Shown here piece after piece: positions 16,188 to 25,805 of a stretch of 64,000 bases of DNA (position 1 is the stretch's first letter; every line of letters starts with the position of its first letter). The position numbers and the translations under genes were made by a program. The stretch is taken from positions 1-64,000 of the forward strand of contig NZ_JALDNB010000002.1 of assembly GCF_022699665.1 (NCBI RefSeq), in the 5' to 3' direction. The notes below the pieces were generated by a model that was not told the DNA's origin, ran no database searches, and was given only the letters and a program-made list of their open reading frames with translations. This DNA is from Chryseobacterium aahli (GTDB lineage: Bacteria > Bacteroidota > Bacteroidia > Flavobacteriales > Weeksellaceae).

Positions 16188-16336
16188 ATTTTTAAGAATT
16201 TTTAAGATTATTTGAATAAATAGTTCGGCAAAAATCGGTAAAATTTTCGTAAATTAGCCCGTTATTAAATATTCAAAATAAATAGTTTTCAGGTTGTTTT
16301 TTAAACATCTGATTATCATTACAATAAAAGTTATAT

Positions 16337-18931
16337 ATGCAAAGAGAAGGAGAAAGATTGATTCCTATCAACATCGTTGATGAAATGAAGTCATCTTATA
16401 TTGATTATTCAATGTCCGTTATTGTTTCAAGAGCTTTACCGGATGTAAGAGATGGCTTGAAACCTGTTCATAGAAGAGTACTTTATGGTATGTATGGTTT
16501 GAACGTTTTTTCAAATAGAAAACACTTAAAATCTGCAAGAATTGTAGGGGATGTTTTAGGTAAATATCACCCACACGGAGATTCTTCTGTATACGATGCT
16601 ATGGTAAGAATGGCTCAGACATGGAGTTTGCGTTATCCACAAGTAGATGGGCAGGGTAACTTTGGGTCAATGGATGGTGATCCGCCTGCAGCCATGCGTT
16701 ACACCGAGGCAAGATTAAAGAAAATTTCAGACGAAATTTTATCTGACCTTGACAAGGAAACGGTTGACTTTCAAAACAACTTTGATGATAGCTTGACGGA
16801 GCCAAGCGTGATGCCTACAAAAATCCCAAATCTTTTGGTAAATGGTACTTCTGGTATCGCAGTAGGTATGGCGACCAATATGGCACCTCACAATTTAACT
16901 GAAGCGGTAGATGCAATTACAGCATACATCGATAACAGAGAAATTACTATTGACGAATTGATGCAGCACATCGTTGCTCCAGATTTTCCTACAGGAGGAA
17001 TTATCTACGGTTATGACGGGGTAAGAGATGCTTTCCATACCGGAAGAGGAAGAGTCGTTCTGAGAGCAAAAGTAAGCTTTGAGGAAGTTCACAACAGAAA
17101 TGCAATTATTGTAACTGAGATTCCTTATCAGGTTAACAAAGCTGAAATGATTGCGAGAACTGCTGAGTTGGTGAAGGATGAGAAAATTCCGGGTATCTAC
17201 GAAATCAGAGACGAATCAGACAGAAACGGGATGCGTATTGTTTATGAATTAAAAAACGATGCGATTCCTAATGTTGTCCTTAACTTATTATATAAATATA
17301 CTTCGCTTCAGACTTCTTTCAGTGTTAATAATATTGCATTGGTACACGGAAGACCGGAGCAATTGAATTTAAAGGATATCATCCATCATTTTGTTGAGCA
17401 CAGACACGTTATCATCGTAAGAAGAACGGAGTATGAGCTTAGAAAAGCAAAAGAAAGAGCGCACATTCTTGAAGGTTTCATGAAGGTGATCGGAACTCAG
17501 GATTCTTTAGATAAAGCGATTGCAATTATTCGTCACAGTGCCAATCCACAGGCAGCGAAAGAAGGAATTATTCAGGAATTTGATTTGTCTGAACTTCAGG
17601 CTCAGGCGATTCTAGACCTTCGTTTGGCTCGTTTGACAGGAATGGAGCTTGACAAAATCCGTGATGAGTATGAAGCAATTATGAAAGAAATTAATAATTT
17701 GGAAGATATTTTGGCTAATGAACCAAGAAGATTCCAGATCATTAAAGATGAATTAGTTGAAATTAAAGAAAAATACGGTGACGAAAGAAGAACAGAAATC
17801 GATTATTCTGGCGGTGAAATGTCTATTGAAGATATTATCCCGAATGAAGCGGTAGTTCTTACGATTTCTCACGCAGGATACGTGAAGAGAACGTTGCTTT
17901 CAGAATACAAAATTCAGAGCAGAGGTGGTGTAGGAAATAAAGCAGCGACGACGAGAGATTCAGATTTCTTAGAATACATCGTATCTGCAACCAATCACCA
18001 ATACATGTTGTTCTTTACAGAAAAAGGTAAGTGTTATTGGTTAAGAGTATTTGAAATTCCTGAAGGTTCTAAAACTGCAAAAGGAAGAGCGGTACAAAAC
18101 TTGATCAACATTGAGCCAGATGATAAGATTAAAGCATACATCAGAACCAATAACTTAAAAGATTCTGAATATGTAAATCAAATGAGCGTATTAATGGTCA
18201 CCAAAAATGGTACAATTAAGAAAACCTCTCTTGAAGCATATTCTAGACCAAGAGTAAATGGTGTAAATGCAATTGAAATTAGAGAGAATGACATGTTGTT
18301 GGGTGCATACCTTACAAATGGTACATCTGAAATCATGATTGCTACTAAAAATGGTAAATGTATCCGTTTCCCTGAAGCGAAAGTTAGAGAAGTGGGTAGA
18401 GGATCTATTGGAGTTCGTGGTATCAGCATGGAAGATAATGATGAGGCAATCGGTATGATTGTGGTGAATGACATCGAAAATGACACAGTGCTTGTAGTAT
18501 CTGAAAAAGGATACGGAAAGAGAACTGCTGTTGAAGATTACAGAATTACCAACAGAGGTGGAAAAGGTGTTATCACGCTTAATATCACTGAAAAAACAGG
18601 TAATCTTATTGCAATTCAGAATGTAACAGATGACGATGGATTGATGATTATCAATAAATCTGGTGTTGCGATCAGAATGAATATGAATGAGATGCGTGTG
18701 ATGGGTAGAAATACTCAGGGTGTGAAAATGATCAATCTGAAAAAGAATGACGAAATTGCAGCTATCGCCAAAGTAGAAATGGATAAAGACGTTGTTGAAG
18801 AAGAGGAACTTTTAGAAGGCGAAGAAGGAATAGTTCTTCCTACAGAAGAAGGTAACGCTCCGGAAATAGAAAATAATTTAGAAAACGAAAGCTCAGAAGA
18901 TACAACTGAAGATACCGCTTCTGAAGAATAA
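16337..18931 (+). CDS. gyrA: DNA gyrase subunit A
   Basis: This 864-aa protein is GyrA, the breakage-reunion subunit of DNA gyrase. It has the N-terminal '[33 protein letters not shown]' region and the catalytic tyrosine Tyr122 in '[10 protein letters not shown]'. The quinolone-resistance region '[19 protein letters not shown]' has Ser83 and Asp87 at the E. coli numbering, both wild type. The C-terminal beta-pinwheel (about 510-820) shows repeats ending in 'SRGGVGN' and 'NRGGKG' loops that replace the canonical GyrA box. A long acidic tail follows. The gene is followed after 28 bp by a TPR-protein gene and probably shares its transcript. GyrB is not in the window. Confidence 0.96.
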   Translation: MQREGERLIPINIVDEMKSSYIDYSMSVIVSRALPDVRDGLKPVHRRVLYGMYGLNVFSNRKHLKSARIVGDVLGKYHPHGDSSVYDAMVRMAQTWSLRYPQVDGQGNFGSMDGDPPAAMRYTEARLKKISDEILSDLDKETVDFQNNFDDSLTEPSVMPTKIPNLLVNGTSGIAVGMATNMAPHNLTEAVDAITAYIDNREITIDELMQHIVAPDFPTGGIIYGYDGVRDAFHTGRGRVVLRAKVSFEEVHNRNAIIVTEIPYQVNKAEMIARTAELVKDEKIPGIYEIRDESDRNGMRIVYELKNDAIPNVVLNLLYKYTSLQTSFSVNNIALVHGRPEQLNLKDIIHHFVEHRHVIIVRRTEYELRKAKERAHILEGFMKVIGTQDSLDKAIAIIRHSANPQAAKEGIIQEFDLSELQAQAILDLRLARLTGMELDKIRDEYEAIMKEINNLEDILANEPRRFQIIKDELVEIKEKYGDERRTEIDYSGGEMSIEDIIPNEAVVLTISHAGYVKRTLLSEYKIQSRGGVGNKAATTRDSDFLEYIVSATNHQYMLFFTEKGKCYWLRVFEIPEGSKTAKGRAVQNLINIEPDDKIKAYIRTNNLKDSEYVNQMSVLMVTKNGTIKKTSLEAYSRPRVNGVNAIEIRENDMLLGAYLTNGTSEIMIATKNGKCIRFPEAKVREVGRGSIGVRGISMEDNDEAIGMIVVNDIENDTVLVVSEKGYGKRTAVEDYRITNRGGKGVITLNITEKTGNLIAIQNVTDDDGLMIINKSGVAIRMNMNEMRVMGRNTQGVKMINLKKNDEIAAIAKVEMDKDVVEEEELLEGEEGIVLPTEEGNAPEIENNLENESSEDTTEDTASEE

Positions 18932-18959
18932 TTAAAATAAAAATAAAATTGTTATTATT

Positions 18960-20012
18960 ATGAAAAAGCTAATTTTAGGTATAGCTATCATTTCATCAGC
19001 ATTTGTTTTCGGACAGAAAGATGCAAAGGATGTAAATGCGCAATTACAAGCTTCTAATAAAGCAGCAATGGATGCTTACCAGGCGAAAAACTATGCCATT
19101 GCAGCTCCAAAGTTTTTAGAAGTTTACAACTTAATGAAGACAAGTGGTCAAGACGATAAAATCTATATGTATTACGCAGGATTAAGCTATGCTCTTGCAA
19201 ATAATGTAGATGAATCGATTAAAATTTATACTGATTTAATTAATTCAGGATATACAGGCGTTACAACCCAGTACACTGCAAAACAAAATAAGTCTGGCGA
19301 CGTTGAAACGTATGATAAAAATACTTGGGAGTTATTGAAGAAGTCATCTTCAAAAGACTATTCAGATTTTAAAACTGAACAGACTAAAAGTGTAGAGCCA
19401 GATTTGTATGAAACTTTATCAACCCTACTTTTAAATGCTAAAAAGAATGATGAAGCTTTAGCTTTAATTGAAAAAGGTTTGGCTAAATTTCCGAATAATG
19501 CTAAATTGAAAGAATATCAAGGTTCTGCATTGTATGCTACTGGAAACACAGATAAATTCTTAACAAATCTGAAAGAACAATTAGCCAAAAATCCTAATGA
19601 TGCTACCAATTGGTATAATTTAGGAGTTTTGCAGGCGAAAACTCCTGCGACTGAAGCTGATGCAATTGCTTCATTTCAAAAAGCAATTGAACTTGCGGGA
19701 ACTAACGCGGCATTGCTTAACAATTCATATCAGAATTTAGTATATACATCACTTGGTGATGATGCAAAGGCGGTTGAAAGCATTAATGCGTTGAGAAAGT
19801 CAGATCCGGATAAGGCTACAACATTAATTGAGGCAAGAAAGGAAAGATTCAACAAAGCCTTGCCTTATGCTGAAAAATGGCATCAGACAAATCCAGAAAA
19901 TATGGATGCCATTACTACTTTGAGAGAAATCTATGTTATTACAAAAAATCAGGCAAAAGCTACTGAAATGAAAGCTAAAGAAGCTGCACTTAAGGCTAAA
20001 CAGCCAAAATAA
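18960..20012 (+). CDS. secreted TPR protein
   Basis: This 350-aa protein has a signal peptide (about residues 1-18, ending FVFGQ) and a mature part of tetratricopeptide repeats. Clear examples are 'AALNAKKNDEALALIEKGLAKFPNNAKLKEYQGSA'-type segments near residue 160 and 'NPNDATNWYNLGVLQAKTPATEADAIASFQKAIELAG' near 215 (quoted in part). It is probably periplasmic or attached to the outer membrane and mediates protein-protein contacts. It lies 28 bp after gyrA with no terminator between them, and has its own terminator at 20036-20062. The partner is unknown. Confidence 0.85.
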   Translation: MKKLILGIAIISSAFVFGQKDAKDVNAQLQASNKAAMDAYQAKNYAIAAPKFLEVYNLMKTSGQDDKIYMYYAGLSYALANNVDESIKIYTDLINSGYTGVTTQYTAKQNKSGDVETYDKNTWELLKKSSSKDYSDFKTEQTKSVEPDLYETLSTLLLNAKKNDEALALIEKGLAKFPNNAKLKEYQGSALYATGNTDKFLTNLKEQLAKNPNDATNWYNLGVLQAKTPATEADAIASFQKAIELAGTNAALLNNSYQNLVYTSLGDDAKAVESINALRKSDPDKATTLIEARKERFNKALPYAEKWHQTNPENMDAITTLREIYVITKNQAKATEMKAKEAALKAKQPK

Positions 20013-20035
20013 TATTCATTAGTTTGAATTCATAT

Positions 20036-20062
20036 AAAACCGAAGCATTTTGTTTCGGTTTT
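20036..20062 (+). terminator. intrinsic terminator after the TPR gene
   Basis: A 9-bp stem AAAACCGAA/TTCGGTTTT (20036-20044 with 20054-20062, 9-nt loop) is followed by a T-run. It ends the gyrA-TPR unit. Confidence 0.8.
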
Positions 20063-20146
20063 TTTTTATGTGTATTTCAGTTTTGATTTCTTAAAGATGA
20101 TCAATCAGTTTAGTTTAAATGTTGCATCATTATCTTTAAAAATCAA

Positions 20147-20177
20147 TCTGAAATCTCTCTCTAATTCCGTATATTTG
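20147..20177 (+). promoter_or_regulatory. probable menB promoter
   Basis: TATATTTG at 20170-20177 is a perfect -7 element. TCTG at 20147-20150 is an imperfect -33 with 19-bp spacing. The menB ATG follows at 20195. Confidence 0.4.
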
Positions 20178-20194
20178 AGAAAAATTTTTACAGA

Positions 20195-21031
20195 ATGATC
20201 GAGTGGAAAACCGTAAAGGAATACGAAGATATTACTTATAAAAAATGCAACGGTGTGGCAAGAATCGCCTTCAACAGACCGGAAATCCGTAATGCTTTCA
20301 GACCCAAAACAACTTCAGAATTGTATGATGCATTTTATGATGCGTCAGAAGATCCTTCTATTGGTGTAGTGTTGCTTTCAGGAGAAGGGCCAAGTTCTAA
20401 AGACGGAGTTTGGGCGTTCTGCAGTGGAGGAGATCAAAAAGCTAGAGGTCAGCAGGGTTATGTTGGGGAAGACGGAAGACACCGTTTGAATATTCTTGAA
20501 GTGCAGCGTTTGATCCGTTTTATGCCAAAAGCTGTGATTGCAGTAGTTCCGGGTTGGGCTGTTGGTGGTGGTCACTCGCTTCATGTGGTTTGTGATCTTA
20601 CTTTAGCGAGTAAAGAACACGCTATTTTTAAACAAACTGATGCCGATGTAACGAGTTTCGACGGTGGTTACGGATCAGCTTATCTGGCTAAAATGGTCGG
20701 ACAGAAAAAAGCTCGTGAGATTTTCTTTTTAGGAAGAAATTATTCTGCTCAGGAAGCTTTTGATATGGGAATGGTGAATGCCGTAATTCCTCATGACGAA
20801 TTGGAAGATACTGCCTACGAATGGGCTCAGGAAATTTTAGCTAAATCTCCAACTTCCATCAGAATGCTGAAATTTGCAATGAACCTTACCGACGACGGAA
20901 TGGTTGGGCAACAGGTTTTCGCAGGCGAAGCAACCCGATTGGCGTACATGACAGAAGAAGCAAAAGAAGGTAGAAATGCCTTCCTGGAAAAGAGAAAACC
21001 GGATTTCGGAAAAGATCAGTGGATTTCTTAA
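20195..21031 (+). CDS. menB: 1,4-dihydroxy-2-naphthoyl-CoA synthase
   Basis: This 278-aa crotonase-fold enzyme closes the second ring of menaquinone, converting o-succinylbenzoyl-CoA to DHNA-CoA in the cytoplasm. The oxyanion-hole segment 'GGDQKARGQQGY' and 'PGWAVGGGHSLH' and the MenB-specific 'SFDGGYGSAYLAKMVGQKKAREIFFLG' pattern (read in parts) are all present. The segment 'FKQTDADVTSFDGG' carries an aspartate where bicarbonate-dependent MenB enzymes have glycine, so this should be the bicarbonate-independent type. It is followed 9 bp later by a DUF2461 gene and, further on, by menA, a partial menaquinone neighbourhood. Confidence 0.95.
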   Translation: MIEWKTVKEYEDITYKKCNGVARIAFNRPEIRNAFRPKTTSELYDAFYDASEDPSIGVVLLSGEGPSSKDGVWAFCSGGDQKARGQQGYVGEDGRHRLNILEVQRLIRFMPKAVIAVVPGWAVGGGHSLHVVCDLTLASKEHAIFKQTDADVTSFDGGYGSAYLAKMVGQKKAREIFFLGRNYSAQEAFDMGMVNAVIPHDELEDTAYEWAQEILAKSPTSIRMLKFAMNLTDDGMVGQQVFAGEATRLAYMTEEAKEGRNAFLEKRKPDFGKDQWIS

Positions 21032-21039
21032 ATAATAAT

Positions 21040-21711
21040 ATGCTCATATTGAAAAAAGGATTTGAATTTCTCGAACAAATAGAGAAAAACAACGACCGTG
21101 TTTGGTTTTCTGAGCACAAATCAGAATATGATTCAATTATAAAGGAAAATAAATTTTTTTTTAATCAAATTTATTCTCAGCTTGAAGAATATGATAGTTT
21201 AGGAAAGATTCATATTTTCAGAATTTATAAAGATGTACGCTTTTCCAAAGACAAAACGCCTTATAAAACCAATTTTGGTGCAGGAATATCTCGGAAAAAA
21301 CCAATGCTTAGAGGTGGTTATTATATTCATTTAGAGCCAAATAACAGTTTTGTTGGAGGTGGTTTTTGGAGTCCAAACTCGGAAGATTTGCTTAGAATTC
21401 GAAAGGAGTTTGAAACCAGTGATACTGAAATCAGAAAAATTATGTCAGATAAAATTTTTGTAGAATACTTCGGCGAATTACAGGGTGAAGAAGGTGCGAA
21501 AATTGCTCCGAAAGGTTTTGATAAAAATCATCCCGCTATTAATCTGATCAAGAAAAAACAATTTGTTGTCATGAGAAGATTTTCTGATCAAGAGGTTTTT
21601 TCTGACAATTTTCAAAAAGAAGTCATTGCCACTTTTCTAGCAATGCGTCCTTTTTTTGATTACATGAGCGAGGTTCTTACAACAGATTTAAATGGTGCAT
21701 CTTTAATTTAA
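21040..21711 (+). CDS. DUF2461 / TIGR02453 family protein
   Basis: This protein of 223 aa (from the ATG at 21040) matches DUF2461: 'GFEFLEQIEKNNDRVWFSEHKSEYD' near the start, 'RIYKDVRFSKDKTPYKTNFGAGISR' and 'GGYYIHLEPNNSFVGGGFW'. The family is widespread and has no settled function. An upstream GTG at 21019 would add 7 residues and overlap menB by 13 bp. The ATG gives 'MLILKKGFEF' with normal spacing and is preferred. It is cytoplasmic and likely co-transcribed with menB. A 13-bp hairpin (21695-21723) overlaps the stop codon. Confidence 0.88.
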   Translation: MLILKKGFEFLEQIEKNNDRVWFSEHKSEYDSIIKENKFFFNQIYSQLEEYDSLGKIHIFRIYKDVRFSKDKTPYKTNFGAGISRKKPMLRGGYYIHLEPNNSFVGGGFWSPNSEDLLRIRKEFETSDTEIRKIMSDKIFVEYFGELQGEEGAKIAPKGFDKNHPAINLIKKKQFVVMRRFSDQEVFSDNFQKEVIATFLAMRPFFDYMSEVLTTDLNGASLI

Positions 21712-21723
21712 TTAAAGATGCAC
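21695..21723 (+). terminator. hairpin across the stop codon of the DUF2461 gene
   Basis: A 13-bp perfect stem (21695-21707 with 21711-21723, 3-nt loop) contains the stop codon at 21709-21711. No T-run follows, so it may stabilise an mRNA end or reduce read-through rather than terminate strongly. Confidence 0.4.
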
Positions 21724-21757
21724 TGTTAGAAAAACTGAGCTTCAATATTTAAATTAA

Positions 21758-22303
21758 ATGGAACAAAACTTTCAAAACCCTCAGATTTTCGACCTTGAAA
21801 TTCCTGATTTTAGTGATTTAAAACTGACGGCGGTGTCGCCAAAATATCTCAAGATTATTTTATTGAATCTTGCTTTGTTCTCGATTTTCTTAGTTGGTAT
21901 TGTTGGTGTCGCTTTTTATTTCTTTTATTTTAATTTAAGTAAAATTCAGGTTTGGGCAATTGTTATTGGAATTTTTCTAATGATTTGCTTTCTTTTTCTA
22001 AATACAGTGATTGGTTTTAGATTCAGAAAATATGCAGTTCGTGAAAAGGATTTGGTCTACCAATACGGTTGGCTGAAACGAAGTATTATCATTGTCCCTT
22101 TTAGCAGAATTCAGCACATCAAAGTAGAGCAGGGTTGGTTTTCTAAAATATTAAATTTAAAATCAGTTTCTGTATTCACAGCTGGAGTAAGTGGGGGTGA
22201 TATTACCATCAACGGTCTGCCAGAAGACATTGCAGAGGGAATTAACAATCACATCAGAAGAAGTATTTCTAAGGAAAAAACAGAAGATGGAGGAGAAGCT
22301 TAA
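21758..22303 (+). CDS. PH domain-containing membrane protein (bPH2, YdbS-like)
   Basis: This 181-aa protein has two membrane helices (about residues 35-60 and 68-86) and then a bacterial PH2 domain. The domain's hallmark 'YGWLKRSIIIVPFSRIQHIKVEQGWFSKILNLKSVSVFTAG' region (read in parts) is present around 105-150. It matches the first member of the YdbS-YdbT pair found in Firmicutes and Bacteroidota. These pairs lie in the cytoplasmic membrane and are implicated in envelope-stress tolerance elsewhere; here the role is unknown. The next gene (bPH2 x3) starts inside its 3' end, with a 17-bp overlap, so the two are translationally coupled. Confidence 0.85.
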   Translation: MEQNFQNPQIFDLEIPDFSDLKLTAVSPKYLKIILLNLALFSIFLVGIVGVAFYFFYFNLSKIQVWAIVIGIFLMICFLFLNTVIGFRFRKYAVREKDLVYQYGWLKRSIIIVPFSRIQHIKVEQGWFSKILNLKSVSVFTAGVSGGDITINGLPEDIAEGINNHIRRSISKEKTEDGGEA

Positions 22304-23792
22304 TTCTTTTTTTCAGCCTCAACGTCAGTCCAAAACGGGAATTGTACTACTTTTTCTGTACAATATCGGAATGGTCATCAAAAATCTATGGGTTTTCGTT
22401 ATCCTTTTTTTTGTCAGAAAAGATAAAATAGAGCCTTGGATTGTTATTCTTGCTATAATTGCCGGACTCTTAATTCTTATTGTTTCTGCGGTTTTACAAT
22501 ATTATCATTTCAAATATTATATTGACGAAGAAAATGAAGAATTTGTTATTCATGAAGGAATTATCAATACTTCGGTAACTAAAATTAAAAGGGAAAATAT
22601 TCAGGAAGTTAATATCTCGCAACCTTTTATTCATCGGTTTTTTAATATTTATAAACTTGAAATTGACACACCTGGAAGTTCTGAAAAAGAAGTGAAAATT
22701 TCAGCATTGACAAAACAAAATGCGATTGATCTAAAAAAATATCTTTTAACGGAGAAGAAAACAGAAAACAGTACCGAACACCTTGATGAAGTTTTAGATA
22801 AAGAAGAGAATAAAGAACTTCGTTCAATTAAAATTTCAACGCTCAGCATTCTAAAATACGGCATTACCGCAAATTATATTCAAAGTTTTTTTGCGCTGTT
22901 AAGTTTAATAATTTATGGTTTTTCTGAACTTACGAACTTGCTTAAAAAAGCAGAATTTAAAACAGATTTAGACTATGATACCGTAGAATCTCAGTTTTTG
23001 GCATTTTCAATTCCTGTTATTTTGGGAATTGTGTTGGTTGTGATCGTTGTCGGAATTTTAATTAACACAGTTCGTACATTAATTAAATTTTTCAATTTTA
23101 AAATTACTGAAAACAATCAGAGTTTTTCTTTTGAATACGGGTTGTTTAATACCCGAAATTCGATTGTCAACAAATCGAAAGTGCAGGTAGTCACCGAAAC
23201 GCAAAACTGGATTCAGAAAAAATTGAAGATTTCTCATGTAAAATTTCTTCAGATTGGTAAGAATGAAGAAGAGGGTGAAAAAAATGTAGCAGCTGTTCCG
23301 GGAATTAATGATGATGAAAAAGTAAAACTGATCTCAGCGATTTGGAATGAGATTCCGGTTTTTAAAAATTATTTAAAACCTAATTTCAGATTAATTATTG
23401 TCAATACTTTCCAGTGGATTATTTTGCCATTGCTTTTAATTTCTATTATTGAAAAGGAAATATGGATAAACTACTGGTTTTTAGCGGTCATTTACATTGT
23501 TTTAACGGAATTATTGATTTTGATTTCTTTCCGAAATTTAAAATTATTTTACAACGAAAAATTTATCAGACTAAAATCAGGAATTTGGGACATCGATAAC
23601 CGAACTTTTGAGGTCGAAAAACTTCAAACTGTGAAAATTTCTCAGTATTTTTGGCAACGGAAAACAAACTTAGGAACAATCACTTTTTATACCTCCGCAG
23701 GACGCTTTAAAATAGCAGCTTTAAACTATTTAAAACTCAAAAAACTGCTGAATTACTGTATCTACAAAATTGAAAATTCTAAGAATAATTAA
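22287..23792 (+). CDS. PH domain-containing membrane protein (YdbT-like)
   Basis: This protein of 501 aa (from the ATG at 22287) has several membrane helices in pairs (about residues 20-65, 190-255 and 365-415). Between and after them are bPH2 domains, recognisable by 'VIHEGIINTSVTKIKRENIQEV', 'FEYGLFNTRNSIVNKSKVQVV' and 'RLKSGIWDIDNRTFEVEKLQTVKI'. It is the larger partner of the YdbS-YdbT pair. The longer frame from 22191 would overlap the previous gene by 113 bp and reads through its PH domain, so the ATG at 22287 is chosen. menA starts 10 bp later. Confidence 0.85.
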   Translation: MEEKLNSFFQPQRQSKTGIVLLFLYNIGMVIKNLWVFVILFFVRKDKIEPWIVILAIIAGLLILIVSAVLQYYHFKYYIDEENEEFVIHEGIINTSVTKIKRENIQEVNISQPFIHRFFNIYKLEIDTPGSSEKEVKISALTKQNAIDLKKYLLTEKKTENSTEHLDEVLDKEENKELRSIKISTLSILKYGITANYIQSFFALLSLIIYGFSELTNLLKKAEFKTDLDYDTVESQFLAFSIPVILGIVLVVIVVGILINTVRTLIKFFNFKITENNQSFSFEYGLFNTRNSIVNKSKVQVVTETQNWIQKKLKISHVKFLQIGKNEEEGEKNVAAVPGINDDEKVKLISAIWNEIPVFKNYLKPNFRLIIVNTFQWIILPLLLISIIEKEIWINYWFLAVIYIVLTELLILISFRNLKLFYNEKFIRLKSGIWDIDNRTFEVEKLQTVKISQYFWQRKTNLGTITFYTSAGRFKIAALNYLKLKKLLNYCIYKIENSKNN

Positions 23793-23802
23793 ATAAAATT
23801 TA

Positions 23803-24732
23803 ATGTCAGATTGGATAAAGGCTGCAAGGCTTAGAACATTACCGCTCTCTCTGAGCGGAATTATCATGGGGTCATTCATCGCAAAATGGAGACTTTGGGG
23901 CGAAGGCGGTACCTGGGACTGGAAAATCTTTGCATTGGCACTTCTAGTGACATTATTGTATCAGGTTTTATCAAACTATGCCAATGATTATGGTGATGGT
24001 GTGAAAGGTACCGATGCAAAAAGAATCGGCGAGGCAGAAGCAAGAGCAGTAGCCTCCGGAAAAATTACGGCAAAACAGATGAAAAATGCAGTGATTCTAT
24101 TTTCTGTTTTATCTTTTATTGCAACGATTACACTTTTATATTTGGCTTTCATTCCAGATTTTATGAATGAGTTTTACATCTTTATTGGTTTGGGTGTGGC
24201 GAGTATTTTGGCGGCAATTGGTTACACGATTGGCAAAAAACCTTATGGTTATATGGGATTGGGAGACGTTTTTGTTTTCATTTTCTTTGGTTTGGTTTCG
24301 GTTTGCGGAAGTTATTTTTTGTTTACCAAAACATTCAGCTGGGATATGCTTTTACCCGGAGCAGCTGTAGGAATGATGAGTATGGCGGTTTTAAACCTTA
24401 ATAATATGCGTGATATTGAAAGCGACAGATTATCGGGTAAAAACAGTCTTGCATTGAGAATGGGCTTTAGAAATGCAATGATTTACGAAATGGTTTTGTT
24501 GCAGTTTCCTTTGATTTTAATCCTAATTTTTTTAGCAATGAATGGTTTCATTCAATCGAAGCAATATTATGTTTTCATCGTGATGATTCTTTTATTACCT
24601 CTTGCAAAACTGAGAAGAAAAATAATGGAAGTAAAAGAGCCTAAACAACTTGACCCTTTCTTAAAGCAAGTCGGGATTATCACCTTTATGATGGCCGTTC
24701 TTACTGCTTTCGGACTTAACTTTTTCAGTTAA
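23803..24732 (+). CDS. menA: 1,4-dihydroxy-2-naphthoate polyprenyltransferase
   Basis: This 309-aa membrane protein is MenA of the UbiA superfamily, which joins a polyprenyl chain to 1,4-dihydroxy-2-naphthoate to give demethylmenaquinone. The two Asp-rich motifs are visible: 'NYANDYGDGVKGTD' (about residues 62-75) and 'NNMRDIESDRLSGKN' (about 198-212). About eight membrane helices can be counted. The start 'MSDWIKAARLRTLPLSLSGIIMGSF' is typical of MenA. It lies 10 bp after the YdbT-like gene and shares the menB-side transcript or read-through. Confidence 0.95.
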   Translation: MSDWIKAARLRTLPLSLSGIIMGSFIAKWRLWGEGGTWDWKIFALALLVTLLYQVLSNYANDYGDGVKGTDAKRIGEAEARAVASGKITAKQMKNAVILFSVLSFIATITLLYLAFIPDFMNEFYIFIGLGVASILAAIGYTIGKKPYGYMGLGDVFVFIFFGLVSVCGSYFLFTKTFSWDMLLPGAAVGMMSMAVLNLNNMRDIESDRLSGKNSLALRMGFRNAMIYEMVLLQFPLILILIFLAMNGFIQSKQYYVFIVMILLLPLAKLRRKIMEVKEPKQLDPFLKQVGIITFMMAVLTAFGLNFFS

Positions 24733-24823
24733 TAAACTTGTATTTTCTTAACAAATACACTGTTTTAATAGTGCTATTCGTGATAAAATTTGTGTAATTA
24801 GTGTTTAATAAAAATAAATTAAA

Positions 24824-25510
24824 ATGAAAATACAATACTTAGGACAAAACTGTTTCCTGTTCACGTACAAAGAAAAAACGATCCTTTGCGATCCTTTTTA
24901 TAATTACAAAAAAGCAGAATCAGGATTTGATATTAGTGCACAGAAAATCGATTATATTTTGATCACTCATGCTCACGGCGATCACATTGCTGACGTCGGA
25001 GAGGTTTTGCAACACTATCCTGAAGCTACCATTATTGGTCAGCCAGAAATCTGTGCATACTTCAAAGATGCTAAAAATAAAGACGATGTAAACTTAGGTG
25101 GATCAGCGAAAATCGGTGATTTGAAAATCTCTATGGTTCCGGCTCATCATACAAGTTCATTCCCTGACGGAAGTTACGGTGGAGTTCCTGTGGGATATAT
25201 TTTCAGGCTTCCTGAAGGTAAAAACGTGTATTTGGCTGGTGATACCGGAGTAATGGCAGATATGCAGTTATTTCCTGCATTGTATGGTCATTTAGATCTT
25301 TCAATCCTTCCGATTGGTGGTCATTACACGATGTGTTCAAGAAAAGCGGCTTTTGCAGCATCAGAATTATTGAAAACTCCAAAAGTAATCGGATGTCATT
25401 TTGATACTTTCCCGGCAATTGAGATTGATCATGAGAATGCTGTGAAAAATTTTAGTGATAAAAATGTTGAATTGATTCTTCCAAAATTGGGCGAAAGTTT
25501 CGATATATAA
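24824..25510 (+). CDS. metal-dependent hydrolase, UPF0173 (metallo-beta-lactamase fold)
   Basis: This 228-aa cytoplasmic protein carries the di-metal signature 'THAHGDHIADVGE' (about residues 48-60). Other ligands are 'PAHHTSS' (about 106), 'AGDTGVMADM' (about 144) and 'GCHFDTFP' (about 190). The overall length and the pattern 'QNCFLFTYKEKTILCDPF' fit UPF0173 (YtkL/UlaG-like). The physiological substrate is unknown. It is preceded by a 91-bp gap and followed by a perfect 17-bp bidirectional terminator. Confidence 0.9.
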   Translation: MKIQYLGQNCFLFTYKEKTILCDPFYNYKKAESGFDISAQKIDYILITHAHGDHIADVGEVLQHYPEATIIGQPEICAYFKDAKNKDDVNLGGSAKIGDLKISMVPAHHTSSFPDGSYGGVPVGYIFRLPEGKNVYLAGDTGVMADMQLFPALYGHLDLSILPIGGHYTMCSRKAAFAASELLKTPKVIGCHFDTFPAIEIDHENAVKNFSDKNVELILPKLGESFDI

Positions 25511-25514
25511 CAAA

Positions 25515-25566
25515 AAAATTAAGAGATTAAGTAATTTAAATAAAATCATCTTAATCTCTTAATTTT
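25515..25566. terminator. bidirectional terminator between the UPF0173 gene and the SRP RNA gene
   Basis: A 17-bp perfect stem (25515-25531 with 25550-25566, 18-nt loop) lies between the UPF0173 stop at 25510 and the convergent SRP RNA 3' end. It can serve both. Confidence 0.8.
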
Positions 25567-25580
25567 AAAAATAAAAAAAT

Positions 25581-25672
25581 GGCAAGCTACCTAAATCACA
25601 CCGCTCAACCAATTACCTTTGCTGCGTTCCCACCCTGGAGGGTTTTTAGGAGCTGGTTGTTTAGGACTTGCC
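25581..25672 (-). ncRNA. ffs: signal recognition particle RNA, small bacterial (4.5S) type
   Basis: The minus strand folds as one long hairpin. The ends GGCAAG and CTTGCC pair (25667-25672 with 25581-25586). Inner helices CCTAAA/TTTAGG and CAACCA/TGGTTG follow. The tip has CCAGG-GTG-GGAA-CGC-AGCAG-like sequence: a GGAA tetraloop closed by GTG/CGC, opposed by the conserved AGCA side loop that binds Ffh. Length is about 92 nt, a usual size for small SRP RNAs. The downstream minus-strand sequence is a T-rich run (25562-25579) plus a terminator hairpin. With Ffh it targets membrane and secreted proteins co-translationally. A plus-strand reading frame across this gene is a shadow. The exact ends could be a few bases longer. 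Confidence 0.85.
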
Positions 25673-25805
25673 GTTGCAAAGATAGGAATTAATTGTAAAC
25701 TTAAAAATATTATTAAAGAAAAAATCTTAGAAAATCCCTTTATTAAAGCTAAACCGCTGAAATTTAGACCAATATTTTTTAAGAAATTTTCTAAAAATCA
25801 GAATT

